Below are positions 44,612-55,964 of a stretch of DNA of 64,000 nt, one piece after another. The position numbers and the translations under genes were made by a program. The DNA is from Hymenopus coronatus (Eukaryota > Arthropoda > Insecta > Mantodea > Hymenopodidae), in assembly GCA_030762935.1 (NCBI GenBank), contig CM060895.1, positions 39,361,001 through 39,425,000 of the forward strand. Direction: 5' to 3'. Within the stretch, counting starts at the first letter, position 1. Every line of letters begins with the position of its first letter. The notes under the pieces were generated by a model. It ran no database searches. It was given only the letters and a program-made list of their open reading frames with translations, and was not told where the DNA came from.

Positions 44612-45255
44612 TTAGTGATGCTGTTGCTTCTCTTTGTTTGACCAAGAGAAGAAATGTGAATAACGACTTTCCATTTGAGAATAGTATAAACATTGGAAAA
44701 TTTAAACCAATAACCAGGAATATCTCCGAACGCAGCTCCAAAACAAATGTACAGGACCTAAATTGAATGTTTTGACGAGGTCTTCATGTTTTATGTAATA
44801 CATTTCTGTACTTCACTTACGATATTACCAGTTATGTAAAATTCATTCAAAATGAAAAGGACTTCAAAGGCTATTCCCAGGGAATTCAAGACTTGTCATG
44901 TAAATATCTTTAATATATGTATTTTAATCAAAATCGTTAGAGCCATTTTGGGAAAATCAAAAGTTTTAGACAATTTTTTCACGAAAAGGATATTTTGTGG
45001 TGGGGATTTTCTTGAACATCTTTGCGTCGCACCCATAAAAGATGTTGAACTTAAAATATCAAGCTTGGTATTTAACAGACTTTTTTACACACACACACCC
45101 ACACAGAGTCACGCACGCGGACGTTTTTCTAAACATATTTCTTCTTTATTAAAAAAAAAACCTGAATATACATTTCCAGTGAAATCTCGGTATCGAAGTT
45201 TTTGAAAGAATGCAATACCTACTCTACTTATGTACTGCACACGAAGCAGAGGAAA
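44612..45255 (-). mobile_element. RF1 copy, distal end missing
   Basis: It starts in the distal third (GTGATGCTGTTGCTTCTC). Inverse body blocks include GGCTATTCCCAGGGAATTC and ATTTTAATCAAAATCGTTAG. A short CACACACACACCCACAC tract precedes TCCAGTGAAATCTCGGTATC. The palindromic side is eroded (CCTACTCTACTTATGTACTG). Confidence 0.83.
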
Positions 45256-46551
45256 TACATGAGCTGACAATGTTTAAGTGTAAACGCTTCATTAACATAA
45301 TTTCATGGCCAAAGAAGGAATTTTCTGGTGCAGCTCCTTTAACTTTAAAGGTTGGTGGTTAAAGAAGCTTTAGTGTAGTAATATATTTAAAGAAGTTTGT
45401 GGGAGGTGGGCATTGATATGTGCACAAAAGCTTTACTCGGTATTTACTAGCTCTCGGGCAGACTTCGATATAAAGCGATATACCTTTCTATGTAATTCCG
45501 TTTGAAAGCTGAAAGTGGATCGACATGTACTGAATATAAATCCCTTGCTGCCAGTTACAAAGAAGGAAAAGATTCTCGCTGTGCAGAACGATAATCCTGG
45601 CGACCCCTATGTACCCCACCAATCTCCCCTTCCTGTATCACAAAAGCTTGAGTTCCTACATTTTCTGGATCACAGTAAATGGAATAGGCTTTACCCCATT
45701 AAAGGTCAAAGGGGCATGTTCCGAATAATGCCAGTACATGATTCGTTTTCAGAAGCAGACCAATCCTGCAGATTATGTAGGTTTGAGTACCTAGTTCAGG
45801 GTACATCATCGTGCCGCAGCAAATAGACTTGCCCCGTACATGCAGTGGGTAAACACGTGACATCATGGATTCCCTCGTGTGTCAGTTTATAGAGTCGGGA
45901 ATAGAAAGCAATCCAACATGCGAGCCATCGACTCCTACGTATATACCTGCCTACGAGGAATGTTTCTTGTTACTGAAAGGGTGGAATAAATGTTTACAGT
46001 AATTTTAATAGTATGATAACCCTGTCCCACTCTTCTTCCAAAGTCTTTAAAGTTTGGGATTTGGGTGTGTGCGGTTGGAAACCAACCTTGCTGTTGCCAA
46101 GTCTTCCACTTACTGGTCCCTTAACTGAGGCGCGATTCTCGACTTGCAAGTATGTTTCTGGGAAACAGATTTTACTACAATTCCTCTCCCTCCTTGTGTA
46201 GGATCGCCTTTTGTTCGCTAATAGTTACTGCCGAGTAGTAGGGCGGAGCGGTCCTGTTTGAGGGTCATCATGTTTTGGAGAGAGCTACAGTTTGTTCCCA
46301 AGTTATACTATCAGAAATTTCTGTCTAGCGCCATCAACCCATTTAAGAGAGTCGACAGCTACAAAGGAGGAAAAAAAGTCTTTCAAATTGTGTTCCATTC
46401 CAGTCAGTTACGAAGATGCCTATTCATATTTACTGCTATAAATGTGAATGTTTTTCTTTACAAAATAATTCTCACTTTGTTGGCGATATATTGAGATTAC
46501 AATGGTAATAAGCAGGTTAAACAGCCTGCTCTTTTATTATTTGTCTTTTTT
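45256..46551. other. Unassigned stretch
   Basis: 1.3 kb of somewhat GC-richer DNA. A 103-codon ORF (45515-45826) with some Cys/His residues near its end has no recognisable family. I do not call it a gene. Confidence 0.4.
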
Positions 46552-47365
46552 ACTTTCTCTACACTACTATTCACATGGTGTATAGAGAAGGTGTCGATAC
46601 CGAAATTTCAGCGGAAATGCATGTTTTAGGACCCCCTGAATACAGAAAAAATATTTTTAGAAAAATGTCCATACGTGTGTTTGTGGGCAGCATAGCTCAA
46701 AAACGAAACGTTCGTTGATATTTGACTTCAGCAGCTTCCAAACTAACCTTTACAAGGAAATATTTTTAAAAACTTTGTTTTTCTCAAGTGTCTCCAACGA
46801 TTACGATTAAAATGCCGTAAGTTACAGATATTTATACCATAAATAAAATGTACATTTTGTATTTTTGGGGATCAGCCTCTGAAGAGCTTTTTATTCTGAA
46901 CGAGTTTTGCAGAATTTTGCATAACGGTCAAACTGTAAAATATATACAAAAACTACACAAAAATTGTAGACCTCGTTAAAGCAAATAATGTATGTCATAT
47001 ACGCTTTTTATGTGGAACTAACCGTTTATGAAAAACCCCTTGTTATTGCTTTCAATTTAAAACTACTTTAACTGTTCTCAAACGGGAAATGATGTTTCGT
47101 TTCATCTCTCTTGTTCAACGGCTGGACATTCAAAGCGAACCAAACTTAAGTTGTTACAGATAGTGACCAGCTTTTAAAAGATTTGACTATCGCTTTAGCC
47201 TAGTGTATTGCTTTACGTCCCTTATACTTACAAGGGAGCAAGTAATTAGACAATCTCTGCTAATTTTTGCCTTGATTAGCAAGTGGTAGATAAAAGAACG
47301 ATCTCTTGTAAGGAAAATTTTTTGTGTAACAGTTAGAGAAAGACATATGAATGGAAAACATCAGA
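46552..47365 (+). mobile_element. RF1 copy, first of a head-to-tail pair
   Basis: The proximal palindrome is ACTTTCTCTACACTACTATTCACATGGTGTATAGAGAAGG. A very short GT tract (46675-46688) follows. The body is complete and it ends AGAGAAAGACATATGAATGG and ACATCAGA. Five T residues then separate it from the next copy. Confidence 0.93.
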
Positions 47366-47370
47366 TTTTT

Positions 47371-48214
47371 ACTTTCTCTACACGTACTATATACAGAGTG
47401 CATAGGGTAGGTATTGCACTCCACCCAAAAATTCAATCAATTTCAAAGAAATACATGTTTTAGGGCCCCCATATCCAAAAACAAGCATTTTTAAAAAAGG
47501 TCTGTGTGTGCCATTGTGTCTGAGAACAAGACAACTCAACTCAAAAAGGTCGGTAAAATACCAAACTTGGTATTTAAGTTTAGCATCCTCCAGAGTGCGA
47601 CACGAAGATTTAGAGAAATTACCCCCTCCACCCCAAACTACACTTTACTTCGAAAATTTAGATTTTCTCTAAAATGGCTCTAATGATTTTGATTAAAAGT
47701 GCCGTATATTAAAGATATTTATATGGCAAATAAAATGTATATCATGAATTTTCTGGGAATAGCTTCTAAAGATCTCTTTATTCTGAATGAATTTTGCGTA
47801 ACTGGTAAACCGTAAGAGATACACAAAAACTCACTACACAAATTTGTACATCACGTTAAAACACACAATTTATATACCATACGTTTTTTCGTGGAATTGA
47901 CCATTTCTGAGATATTTATTGTTATTTGTTTCAGATTTAAAATACGTAACACTTTTCTCACACGGAAAGCTGTAAACTCCTGGCCCTACATAGAAACGGA
48001 TTTCAACAACATGGCAACCAGCTTTAAAAAGATTTGTCTATTGTTTTAGCCAAGTGCATTCCCTTATTTTCCTTCTACTTACAAGAAAGCAAGTAATAAT
48101 GCAATTTCTGCTAATGTTTATCGCGATGATCAAAAAGTAGGTAGAAGAATATGCCTTTTAACAATAATTTGTTACAGCGTAGTGGAAAAAGTCATATGAA
48201 TTGAGCACATCAGA
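47371..48214 (+). mobile_element. RF1 copy, second of a head-to-tail pair
   Basis: It starts ACTTTCTCTACACGTACTAT directly after the TTTTT spacer. It is 844 bp and complete except for a weak GT tract, and ends GGAAAAAGTCATATGAATTG and AGCACATCAGA. The junction fixes both element ends: CAGA on one side, ACTTTCTCTA on the other. Confidence 0.94.
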
Positions 48215-48522
48215 TTTTTATTATTCACAACTACAACCTAATTCTGCACGATCCTTTGAGTTGTATATTTTAGCACATTTCTCAGTTCAAACGCGCCACC
48301 ACCTTCCTTCACATGAGTAGGGAGCTGTTGCGAAGGTGCGGCAATTGCGGTTTTCTTAGACGTGAGCAATTTTCATATAGTTTGATTAATAACACAGATT
48401 CTGAACCCTAAAGACGTTTTCATCAAAACAACAGGTTACGACACAACATAACGTTAAGGACAACCCCCCTTCAATCTCTCTCCCTCTCCCTCCCATCCCA
48501 CTCCCTCCTTCTCTCTCTGTAA

Positions 48523-48557
<35 letters not shown>

Positions 48558-49710
48558 GTGTGTGTGTCCACGCAGGGTCGAATGGTCTACAATTGACAAT
48601 GAAGCCACTCTCTTTCTTGATTCCCAATTTTTATAAATCAGATCTTAAGTTTTGAATAGCTGCACGATGTTCTAGATATCTATTTCCACATCTTAGTAAA
48701 TTGTGCAATTTAGAGAATAAATTTCCAAAGTCTACGTATATGTTTTCTCAGTCAGTCATTTCTTGTGTTAAACCTCTTAGAAGGAACTGCAGATTTCTAT
48801 GGTAAGTGCAGGATTACAAGGAGGTTTTGTAGTAGCATTTTTGTATATTGTTTCCTATTTTTTCGGTTAGTTTTGAATTACAGTTATTGATTTTTTTGAT
48901 GACTCCTAATTGATTCATATGAAAAAGCACTATGTTGGAAACATCTTTCCCTATCCATTCATTTCTAGCATTTTCTAAGGAGATTTTCAGCACCCTCGAA
49001 CGCCCGTCATCCGGAATTGAGTGAATTTCTGAAATGATGTGTTCTTTTAGTTCTTAAAATGTATAGGGATATTTTCATACTTTTAATTTTCAAGTTCGCC
49101 CATTGATAAAAATCCCATACTTAAATCAGGAAATTGCAAGGGCCACAATCATTTGCCAATTAAATGTCTCATCACGAAATATACGATAGCAGAGTGGTAT
49201 TGGGGGAATATTCCACGTCAGTCAGCTATGCAATAAATGGTGTACGACATTCCCGTATTACTCTGAATTTATTGTTTGTTCAAAAAAATAGGTACCTACT
49301 ACTCGTATTATTTTGTATGTAGTTTCAAATTTTCGCGTCATAAAAGGGAATCGTTGTTCTTGTTTTTTTTTAACTAAACCAAAGTTTGTTATTTTCGAAC
49401 GAAATATAGTGAGGGAATTATGTTTCGTCAGGAAAGAATATTAAATTAAGCAATTGATTCAGTTACTCTTTTCATTTTGGGAAATCCAATTATGGAAGTT
49501 TACTCTATTCTGATGACTCGCATGAAAAATAATGAATATGCAGCAAACTCCCATACATTCGCAGAACTGACAGCAAACACCAGACGAAAATGTTACTCAA
49601 TTTCGGATATTGACCTCTCCAGCATGACTCAGTGAGAATTTCCTGAGAATACACAAGAAATACGTATGGGGATAGAGAACAAGCACATTTCCAACATCTC
49701 TTATAACAAG
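48215..49710. other. Unassigned stretch with a polypyrimidine tract
   Basis: Apart from the tract at 48461-48570 I recognise no gene or repeat. Confidence 0.5.
48461..48570. repeat. Polypyrimidine (CT)n tract
   Basis: About 100 bp almost wholly of C and T, ending in an uninterrupted (CT)n run and then GTGTGTGTG. Such tracts can form triplex (H-DNA) structures. Confidence 0.95.
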
Positions 49711-49921
49711 AAATGGAAATGGCGTGTTATTTATGGACGCTCTTTAACTGCTTGGTTCTCAGCGTCCCATTCTACACAGGGCGTGAAAGGCTGCTTAATT
49801 TTGCTCCGAGGACTCTTATCAGGCTTGAGGTTCTTTTACGTACCGTAAATCTACGGCACGGGACCAAGGGCTTTACTTCCGTTCCGAAGGAAGCCATGCT
49901 AAGGATATTTACCCCTGGTAC
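49711..49921 (-). mobile_element. SINE1 copy lacking its tRNA head
   Basis: It contains GGAAATGGCGTGTTATTTAT, GGTTCTCAGCGTCCCATTC, CGTAAATCTACGGCACGGG and GGAAGCCATGCTAAGGATAT, the SINE1 body in inverse order. It stops at CCCCTGGTA before the B box, where RF1 sequence begins. Confidence 0.88.
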
Positions 49922-49924
49922 ATA

Positions 49925-49982
49925 AGTAGAGAAGGTCTTGCATTCACCGGAAATATTATTTTAAGGTTCTCTGTATAAAAAA
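49925..49982 (+). mobile_element. RF1 proximal stub
   Basis: AGTAGAGAAGGTCTTGCATTC, ACCGGAAATATTATTTTAAG and TTCTCTGTAT are the first ~60 bp after the RF1 palindrome. A full RF1 copy follows directly, so two proximal ends are in direct order. Confidence 0.7.
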
Positions 49983-49984
49983 AA

Positions 49985-50752
49985 GTTTCTCTACACGTGC
50001 TATGTACATAGAGAAGGTATTGTATTGCAACCAAAAATTCGATACCGAAATTTCCCGCAAATACAAGTTTTGAGACACCCTGATTACAAAAAAAAAGGCA
50101 GTTTTAGAAATATATCCGTGCGTGTCTGTATGTGTGTCTGTGAGCAGCATAGTTCATAAACTAAAAGCAGTTAAATACGAAACTTAGTTTTTATGAGTAT
50201 CTTCCAGGATGCACCCTAAACTACCTTTAGTCAGAACATTTTTCGAAGTTTTAGATTTTTCAAAAATCGCTTACGATTGTATTAAAATGCCGTATATTAA
50301 AGATGTTTACATGACGAATAAAATGTATATCCTACGTTTCTTGGGAATAGCCTCTACAGTTTTCCTCATTCTGAAGGACTTGGCATAACTGGTAAACCAT
50401 AAGAGATAGACGACACCTTATAATACAGAAAACGTAGACTTCAGTAAAGCACACAATTAATTTCATATACACTTTTGTGTTGCAGATCTATTTCAGAGAT
50501 ATTCGGTATTATTGGTTTCAATTTTAAAATATACTTTTTACATACGGGCAGATTTGGTCTGTTTCACACATATTTTGTTTTTCTCCTGGCCATAACAATC
50601 GTATTGAATGTCGATTTAGCCTAATGTTCTTTCTGATTTCCCTTCTACTTATAAGTAAGGAATTAGTTAAGTAAAAATATCATTTCTAGTTTATCTCTAT
50701 TAACATGATGCAGATAAAATAAACATGTTTTGTAAGAATAGTGTTTGTGCAA
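49985..50752 (+). mobile_element. RF1 copy, distal end missing
   Basis: The proximal palindrome GTTTCTCTACACGTGCTATG/TACATAGAGAAGG is intact. A GTGTGTCTGTG tract follows. The body runs to CATGATGCAGATAAAATAAAC and the copy is lost after GTGTTTGTGCAAGG; the GTAGAGAAAG terminus is absent. Confidence 0.88.
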
Positions 50753-51240
50753 GGTTTATACGTAATGGTTGGGAAGGGTAAAACGTCGGTTAACAAGTTA
50801 TTGAATCCTTGCGATTTAGGATATCAACAGTATCGTTTGTTCGTGACTGTACACCGTATTGTTTTAAACCTAAGGCTCGAATCTTAGTTATGAATGCGGA
50901 GTGTTATGAAAATGGCGCTAATTAGAAGCTGTAGGCCAAGCACACACGGAAATGGAAGCTGCATATTAAACAGTTTAGCAACACACCAACAACCACGCCG
51001 CTGCTGAACAAACCTTCTTCTTAGTTGCTGGCACGGCAAGAACAGCACTTCCACAGGGTCGATAAGAACTTACACCTGTAGCTTGCTACCCAGATAGCAG
51101 CATAACTGATAAACTCAGAAAAGGAGAGAAACAATTTGTGGATTCAAATCTAGTAAACTTAGCTTTCTTCACTTTCTGTAGCACTGGGATGATTCTAAAT
51201 GCATTAGATCGGCAGATTGTTATGTGTACTAATATTAAAA
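50753..51240. other. Unassigned stretch
   Basis: No gene. A weak B-box-like AAGGCTCGAATCTTAG (50872-50887) hints at a decayed SINE. Confidence 0.4.
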
Positions 51241-51418
51241 ATGTGACTTGTACCATTCACATGACTTTCTCTACACCTCTGCAACAAATTATTGGTTTAT
51301 CTACTTCATGCTAATCGAGATAAATATTAGTAGAAATGGTATATTACTTTCTTTCTCATAAGTAAAAGGGAAATAAGGCTAAAGTTATAGTCAAATCTTT
51401 TAAATACTGTTTGCCATG
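51241..51418 (-). mobile_element. RF1 distal fragment
   Basis: TGTGACTTGTACCATTCACA, TGACTTTCTCTACACCTC, TCATGCTAATCGAGATAAAT and AGTCAAATCTTTTAAA are the distal ~175 bp in inverse orientation. Truncated at GTTTGCCATG. Confidence 0.87.
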
Positions 51419-52393
51419 TTGTCGAGATCCATGGAGTTTAAAAATGCCCGTATCAGTAACGTATGTATGTATATATTTACATAAATTTAAAAAAATAATT
51501 TAGTTTTACTTATAGTTTGAAATTTAAAATGTACATAATTATATTCAAAACTATTATTTTTGTTTAAATGGTGATAATCTTTCGCCATCTATGTCAAATA
51601 ACATATTTTTAAAGTGACAACAAAGTCTAAAGTATCTCACTTCAATTGTTTAGGAGAAAAATGCACCTAAAGAAGAAAATATGTGGAAATTTTTGCAAAT
51701 TTATTGAAATATCAACAAGTTAGCAATTATTAACCTAAGTTATGACTTCGCTAGGTTTCTGAATTAGAAAAAGTTGTTTTATAAGTGGTACAATTTCCAT
51801 TATGATAGCTCGTATGGTTTTTAAGAAACCTTAATATACATCTGATTGTAGTTCAGCGTAGAAATCGCAACTTTTGTCTCTACTGAGTGTCCTTAAAGGC
51901 TTTTCTCTTGTTTTGCGTCCTCAAAGTGTTTTCCTTGCAGAAATTCATATGTTGAGACTGATTACCACTGTCCATTGATAACAGAATTTTTCTACTTTGC
52001 GTTCACTTCTGTGGGAAATGCTAGTTCAAACTGTGATAAACAAACCTCTAACCGATATGCCACTTTTGCCCGAAGAAAACGGTGATAATGTTATTGGGTT
52101 AATGGAGAAGCGTTTCGAAAAGTTAACTCCAGGAGTTATCTTTTAACTTCTCAGTTCTATCCAGGAAATGGTATTTAAGATTTACTTAACACACAAAGCT
52201 TTAGAAATTTGTTTCACGCAACAGCTGTAGTAAAATAAAACAGATCAAAAGTCCATTTTGGTGAAGAAAAAAATGTGAAAGCAAAGAAAAGGAGAAACAA
52301 GTGCAGTTCATTTATTGAATAAACGTAAGCATGTGATAGTTAAGCAATTTAAATTGTAGTTGAATGATAATGAAGTAAATAATGTAGTTTTTA
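51419..52393. other. Unassigned AT-rich stretch
   Basis: No gene or named repeat recognised. Confidence 0.5.
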
Positions 52394-53224
52394 TACTTTC
52401 TCTACATGTACTACATAGTGTATAAAGAAGGTATTGCATGCCACCCAAAAATGCCATACCACGATTTCAACGGAAATACAAATATTAAGGTCTCCTGTTT
52501 CCAAAATATACAACGCATTTTTAGAAAAACGTCCGTGACTGTATCCATGTCTCTGGAACACGATAAACCAAAAACGAAAAGTCGGTAAAATACCAAACTT
52601 GATATTTAATTTTCGTGTCTTCCAAGGATGTAACATGAATATTTTGAGGAAAATTCCCCCACATGAAAAAAAAAGTTCGAAAGTTTTGATATTCTCAAAA
52701 ACTACTCTAACGGTTTTGATTAAAGTACCGTTTTTTTAAAGATATTTATATGGCTTGAATTTCCTCGGAATAGAATCTATAGACCCGTTCATTCTGGATG
52801 AACTTTGCTTAATTTTGCATAAGTGGCAAACCATAACAGATAGACTAAGATTTAGGTACTATAAAAGAATTTAGATCGAGTTAAAATACATAATTTATGT
52901 CATACTTTTTTCGTGGAATTGACCATTTACAAGATATTTCCTTGTTATTGGTTTCAGTTTTAAAATATTTAAACTTTTCTCATACGGTAATTTGTCAACT
53001 CCTAGTCATGCAAAGGAATATATTTCAGTCACATACCAAACGGATTTTAAAAGATTAAGCCTAGCATACTCTCTTATTCCCCTTCTACTTACAAGGAAGA
53101 AAGCAATACGATCATTTCTGCTAATTTTATATCGATTTCCATGAAGTAGATAGAAGAATAAGTTTTTCAGCAAAAATTTGCAAGCGAGATGTAGAAAAAA
53201 TACCATGTGAATGAAACACAACAC
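52394..53224 (+). mobile_element. RF1 copy, full length (831 bp)
   Basis: The proximal palindrome is ACTTTCTCTACATGTACTAC/ATAGTGTATAAAGAAGG. The GT tract is almost absent (CCGTGACTGTATCCATG). The body is complete, ending GTAGAAAAAATACCATGTGA and AACACAACACG. The next RF1-derived unit starts 8 bp later. Confidence 0.9.
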
Positions 53225-53231
53225 GTTTTTT

Positions 53232-53565
53232 ACTTTTTCTAGTTCGTTCATAGTACATAGCTAGAGAAAGTGTTGCACTCCACCTATAAATTTGATACTA
53301 AGATAGCACTGGAAATACAGGTTTTAGGATCCCCTGTATCCAGAAATTTTTCATGTCGCATCCTTGGAAGATACTAAACTTAAATACCAAGTTTGGTACA
53401 TAACAGATTTTTCATTTTTGAGTTATGCTGTACACACATGGACATTTTTTATAATGTTTTTTATTCAAAGAGTCTCAAAACATACATTTCGGTGAAATCC
53501 GGTATAGAATTTTATGTGGAATACAATACCTTATCTATATAGTAAGTACGTGCTAGAGAAAGCAA
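53232..53565. mobile_element. RF1 fold-back: two palindromic ends face outward
   Basis: Left: ACTTTTTCTAGTTCGTTCAT..CTAGAGAAAG, then RF1 proximal sequence to GATCCCCTGTATCCAG (53339). Right: from TCATGTCGCATCCTTGGAAG to 53565 the RF1 proximal part runs inverted, ending GTGCTAGAGAAAG. Arms of about 110 bp could pair (53232-53343 with about 53458-53565). Neither copy retains the distal end. Confidence 0.82.
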
Positions 53566-53574
53566 AAAAACGAA

Positions 53575-54137
53575 TAGCCACTCAACACTTGAGAAATGTA
53601 TTAAGTATTTGAAATTTCAAACCAATAATAAACAGTATCTGAAATGGTTAACGCCCCACAAAAATGTTCATTTCATATAAAATATGTGTTTTAACGAGAT
53701 CTATAATAACATTTTACCTATATATTGGATTTACCACAAATAATTCATAATGAAGATGTCCATCGCGGATTATTCCTATAAAATTTCTGATATGCATTTT
53801 AATTGTCAAGCACATGTATTTTAACCAAAAGTATTAGGTCTATTTTTATGATAATAGTTTTTCCGGGTAAAGGTAGTTTGGGGAAAAGGGATTTCCTTGA
53901 AAAATGGTATTTAAACGAATGTTCTTTTCTTAGTTATGGCTTTCTTTCTCACAAAAAAAAAAAAAAAAAAAAACAATTAGCACGCACATACTTACCCGTG
54001 CTGAAGTTTTTCTTAATAAATATTTGGGGAGGGTTCAAGGAGTATCAAAACGCGTATTGTCGGTGAAATCTCGGTGTGTGTTTTTGGGTGGAAGGCAATA
54101 CTTCTACATACTACAGGTAAATAGTAGAGAAATTAAA
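53575..54137 (-). mobile_element. RF1 copy, diverged, distal end missing
   Basis: Inverse blocks appear in order: CAAACCAATAATAAACAG, TGTGTTTTAACGAGATCT, GGGTAAAGGTAGTTTGGGG, an A run (53953-53972) at the microsatellite position, GGTGAAATCTCGGTGTG and AGTAGAGAAATTAAAG at the palindromic end. Confidence 0.8.
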
Positions 54138-54929
54138 GTGAAGACAAAAAAGCACAGGTATTTTTATGAGTGCCAAGCTCTTCACTGATTAAATATTGTT
54201 TTATCTTAGAAGCAAACACGTCCAAAAACAGAAGTGCTGTTGGCAAATATCAGCGTTACGTGTTGATTGACTCATATCCATCTGCAATCCACACACACTG
54301 CTTCCAGACAATCAGCTCGTGTTTGCACATCGTTCTGGGTGTTTTAACATGTTCAAGATAAGTGGGCGGCTCGCCGTTGATGAAACGCTGTCTGTTATCA
54401 ATCTCTTCAACACAAATACCAATTAATCTTAAAAGCTGAATGGTGATAATACAGGACAATATCACCGCCAAATCTAAAACCCTCATAGTAGTTGAAGGAC
54501 TTTCCTGAACAAATTGTTTCATTATTTTATCAATCCAAAAAATTGTCCAATTAATACTAATTTCCTACATATTAATCAATAATTATTTCATTCAAATTAT
54601 AATTATTATCTCTGCATTTATTGGGGGCAATTGGAGGCTTTAACCGAATCTCCATCTTTTTCAAGGCATTTGTCTGAGTACATAATATGAGGCACACTGC
54701 TCACTCTTATATTAAACGTTAACATTTCCACTTAGATACATTTGTATTAATAAATTGGACTTTCTTCTTCCTCTTTATGTGTTTACCCTGTCGTATCGAA
54801 GACTTACGCTCCCAGGACTCACAACCTGGCGCTCGTGGTCAGATGCCTGCTGACGAGCAGACTGGCATTGGATCAGAGAAGTAAAAAGTGAGTGAGGAAA
54901 ATAATGCGCAACGACAGTGAAATGGTTGA
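54138..54929. other. Unassigned stretch
   Basis: An 88-codon minus ORF (54256-54522) has a hydrophobic segment (LAVILSCIITIQLLRLIGI) but no recognised family or splice context. I leave it uncalled. Confidence 0.4.
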
Positions 54930-55010
54930 TAGGAAAGACGGTGGAGCAATGGTGGAATGAATGGTAGCGGAAACCGCAGAACCTGGAGAAAACCCGTCCT
55001 CCGGATACCA
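54930..55010 (-). mobile_element. SINE2 body fragment
   Basis: GGTGGAGCAATGGTGGAATG and CTGGAGAAAACCCGTCCT match the minus-strand SINE2 body (GGCGGAGCACTGGTGGAATG in the 6.8-kb copy). The head is absent or decayed (54790-54850). Confidence 0.6.
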
Positions 55011-55193
55011 CTATTGAATAGTTATTTATGGTATAAGAGATTAAAACAGCATCTTAATATTCAGTGAAAACTTTAACACCCAAAGCATACCGAAAATAAT
55101 ATGAAAAACTTGAGATGTGTAAACAAGAACAGGAAGAGCGGCGCGACGTAACAGTAACCTTCGTTACGCTAGACGTCGTGATTCTTCTCGATT

Positions 55194-55211
55194 TTCGAGA
55201 AGCTTCTGGAA
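55194..55211 (+). promoter_or_regulatory. Heat-shock element, four perfect units
   Basis: TTCGAGAAGCTTCTGGAA is TTC-nn-GAA-nn-TTC-nn-GAA without mismatch, the canonical binding array for trimeric heat-shock factor. A further TTC cluster lies just upstream (55182-55187). Confidence 0.8.
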
Positions 55212-55261
55212 GTCTCAGTTTCCACAAGTTTCCACAAAGTTCTGTTATGTCATTTTCTAGC

Positions 55262-55268
55262 TATAAAA
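55262..55268 (+). promoter_or_regulatory. TATA box
   Basis: TATAAAAGG lies 51 bp downstream of the heat-shock element, a spacing compatible with insect heat-shock promoters. Transcription would be expected to start about 30 bp further on. Confidence 0.65.
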
Positions 55269-55437
55269 GGAGGAAGAATTGTTAGTCGTGTTCTTCTGTG
55301 TGAATTCTACTGCTTCCCGAGTGACTGGAGTATTAGCGCACCTGGTGCGCAGCCGTAAACTATCAAAGCATCAAAATGTCAAGTGAATTATTTGCAGCAG
55401 TAAATTAAAGATTTTATTTGTAAACGATTTCTGAGTC

Positions 55438-55443
55438 AATAAA
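55438..55443 (+). terminator. Poly-A signal of the putative LTR
   Basis: AATAAA 13 bp before the proposed LTR end. Confidence 0.45.
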
Positions 55444-55654
55444 TGCATTTGTTACAATAATAATGTTCACGAAATTTCAAATATACGTATTTTAATCTCG
55501 TGTAGAATGCAATATTTTATCTTAAAACACCAAAACATAAACCAGAGTATTTTAATTAAACATATACATTTATCGGTACTGACTAGGGCTATACTGGCAC
55601 AAATACTGGTTGTCTTGGAGATAATGGACACAAATTAATCGAGGTAGATAGTAC

Positions 55655-55765
55655 CAGTAGCCCAACTGCCCCGTATTTGGAGTGAGCAGATATCCATTGG
55701 AGCGTTAAAAGAGTTACAAAACTCAACGGGGCTATTTCAACTTAAAACCTACCAGTGGATAACTG
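55655..55765 (-). mobile_element. Dispersed fragment shared with 3780-3855
   Basis: GCCCAACTGCCCCGTATTTG, then GAGCGTTAAAAGAGTTACAAAACTC, parallels CCCAACTGCCCTGTATTTG and TGCGTTAAGAGTTGCAGAACTC at 3783-3850. Probably part of the same SINE-like family. Confidence 0.6.
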
Positions 55766-55889
55766 GGCAAGAGCGGCCTTCTTATGATTTTTTAAATCGA
55801 AGATTTACGGGAAATTCTATACATATGCAGTAGAAAAGCACACGAGAAACTTAATTATTGGTATTACAACGGGGATCAAACCAAATAAA

Positions 55890-55909
55890 ATGTTAAAAAG
55901 ATGTGTGTG

Positions 55910-55964
<55 letters not shown>

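Larger units (their letters stand above)
55118..55456 (+). mobile_element. Putative solo LTR with heat-shock promoter
   Basis: The 339-bp segment starts TGTAAACAA and ends TTTGTTACA, a short inverted pair of the TG...CA LTR type. Inside, in promoter order, are a perfect four-unit heat-shock element (55194-55211), a TATA box TATAAAA (55262-55268) 51 bp downstream, about 170 bp of leader-like sequence, and AATAAA (55438-55443) near the end. No internal coding region or second LTR is in the window and no clear target duplication flanks it. It could instead be a displaced heat-shock gene promoter, but the nearby poly-A signal and lack of coding sequence favour an LTR. Confidence 0.5.

Noticed and set aside
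45515..45826. 103-codon ORF with Cys/His near its end
   Set aside because: The spacing does not fit a known zinc finger and no family is recognisable.
54256..54522. Minus-strand membrane-protein-like ORF
   Set aside because: A single hydrophobic segment in AT-rich DNA, without splice sites or recognisable family.
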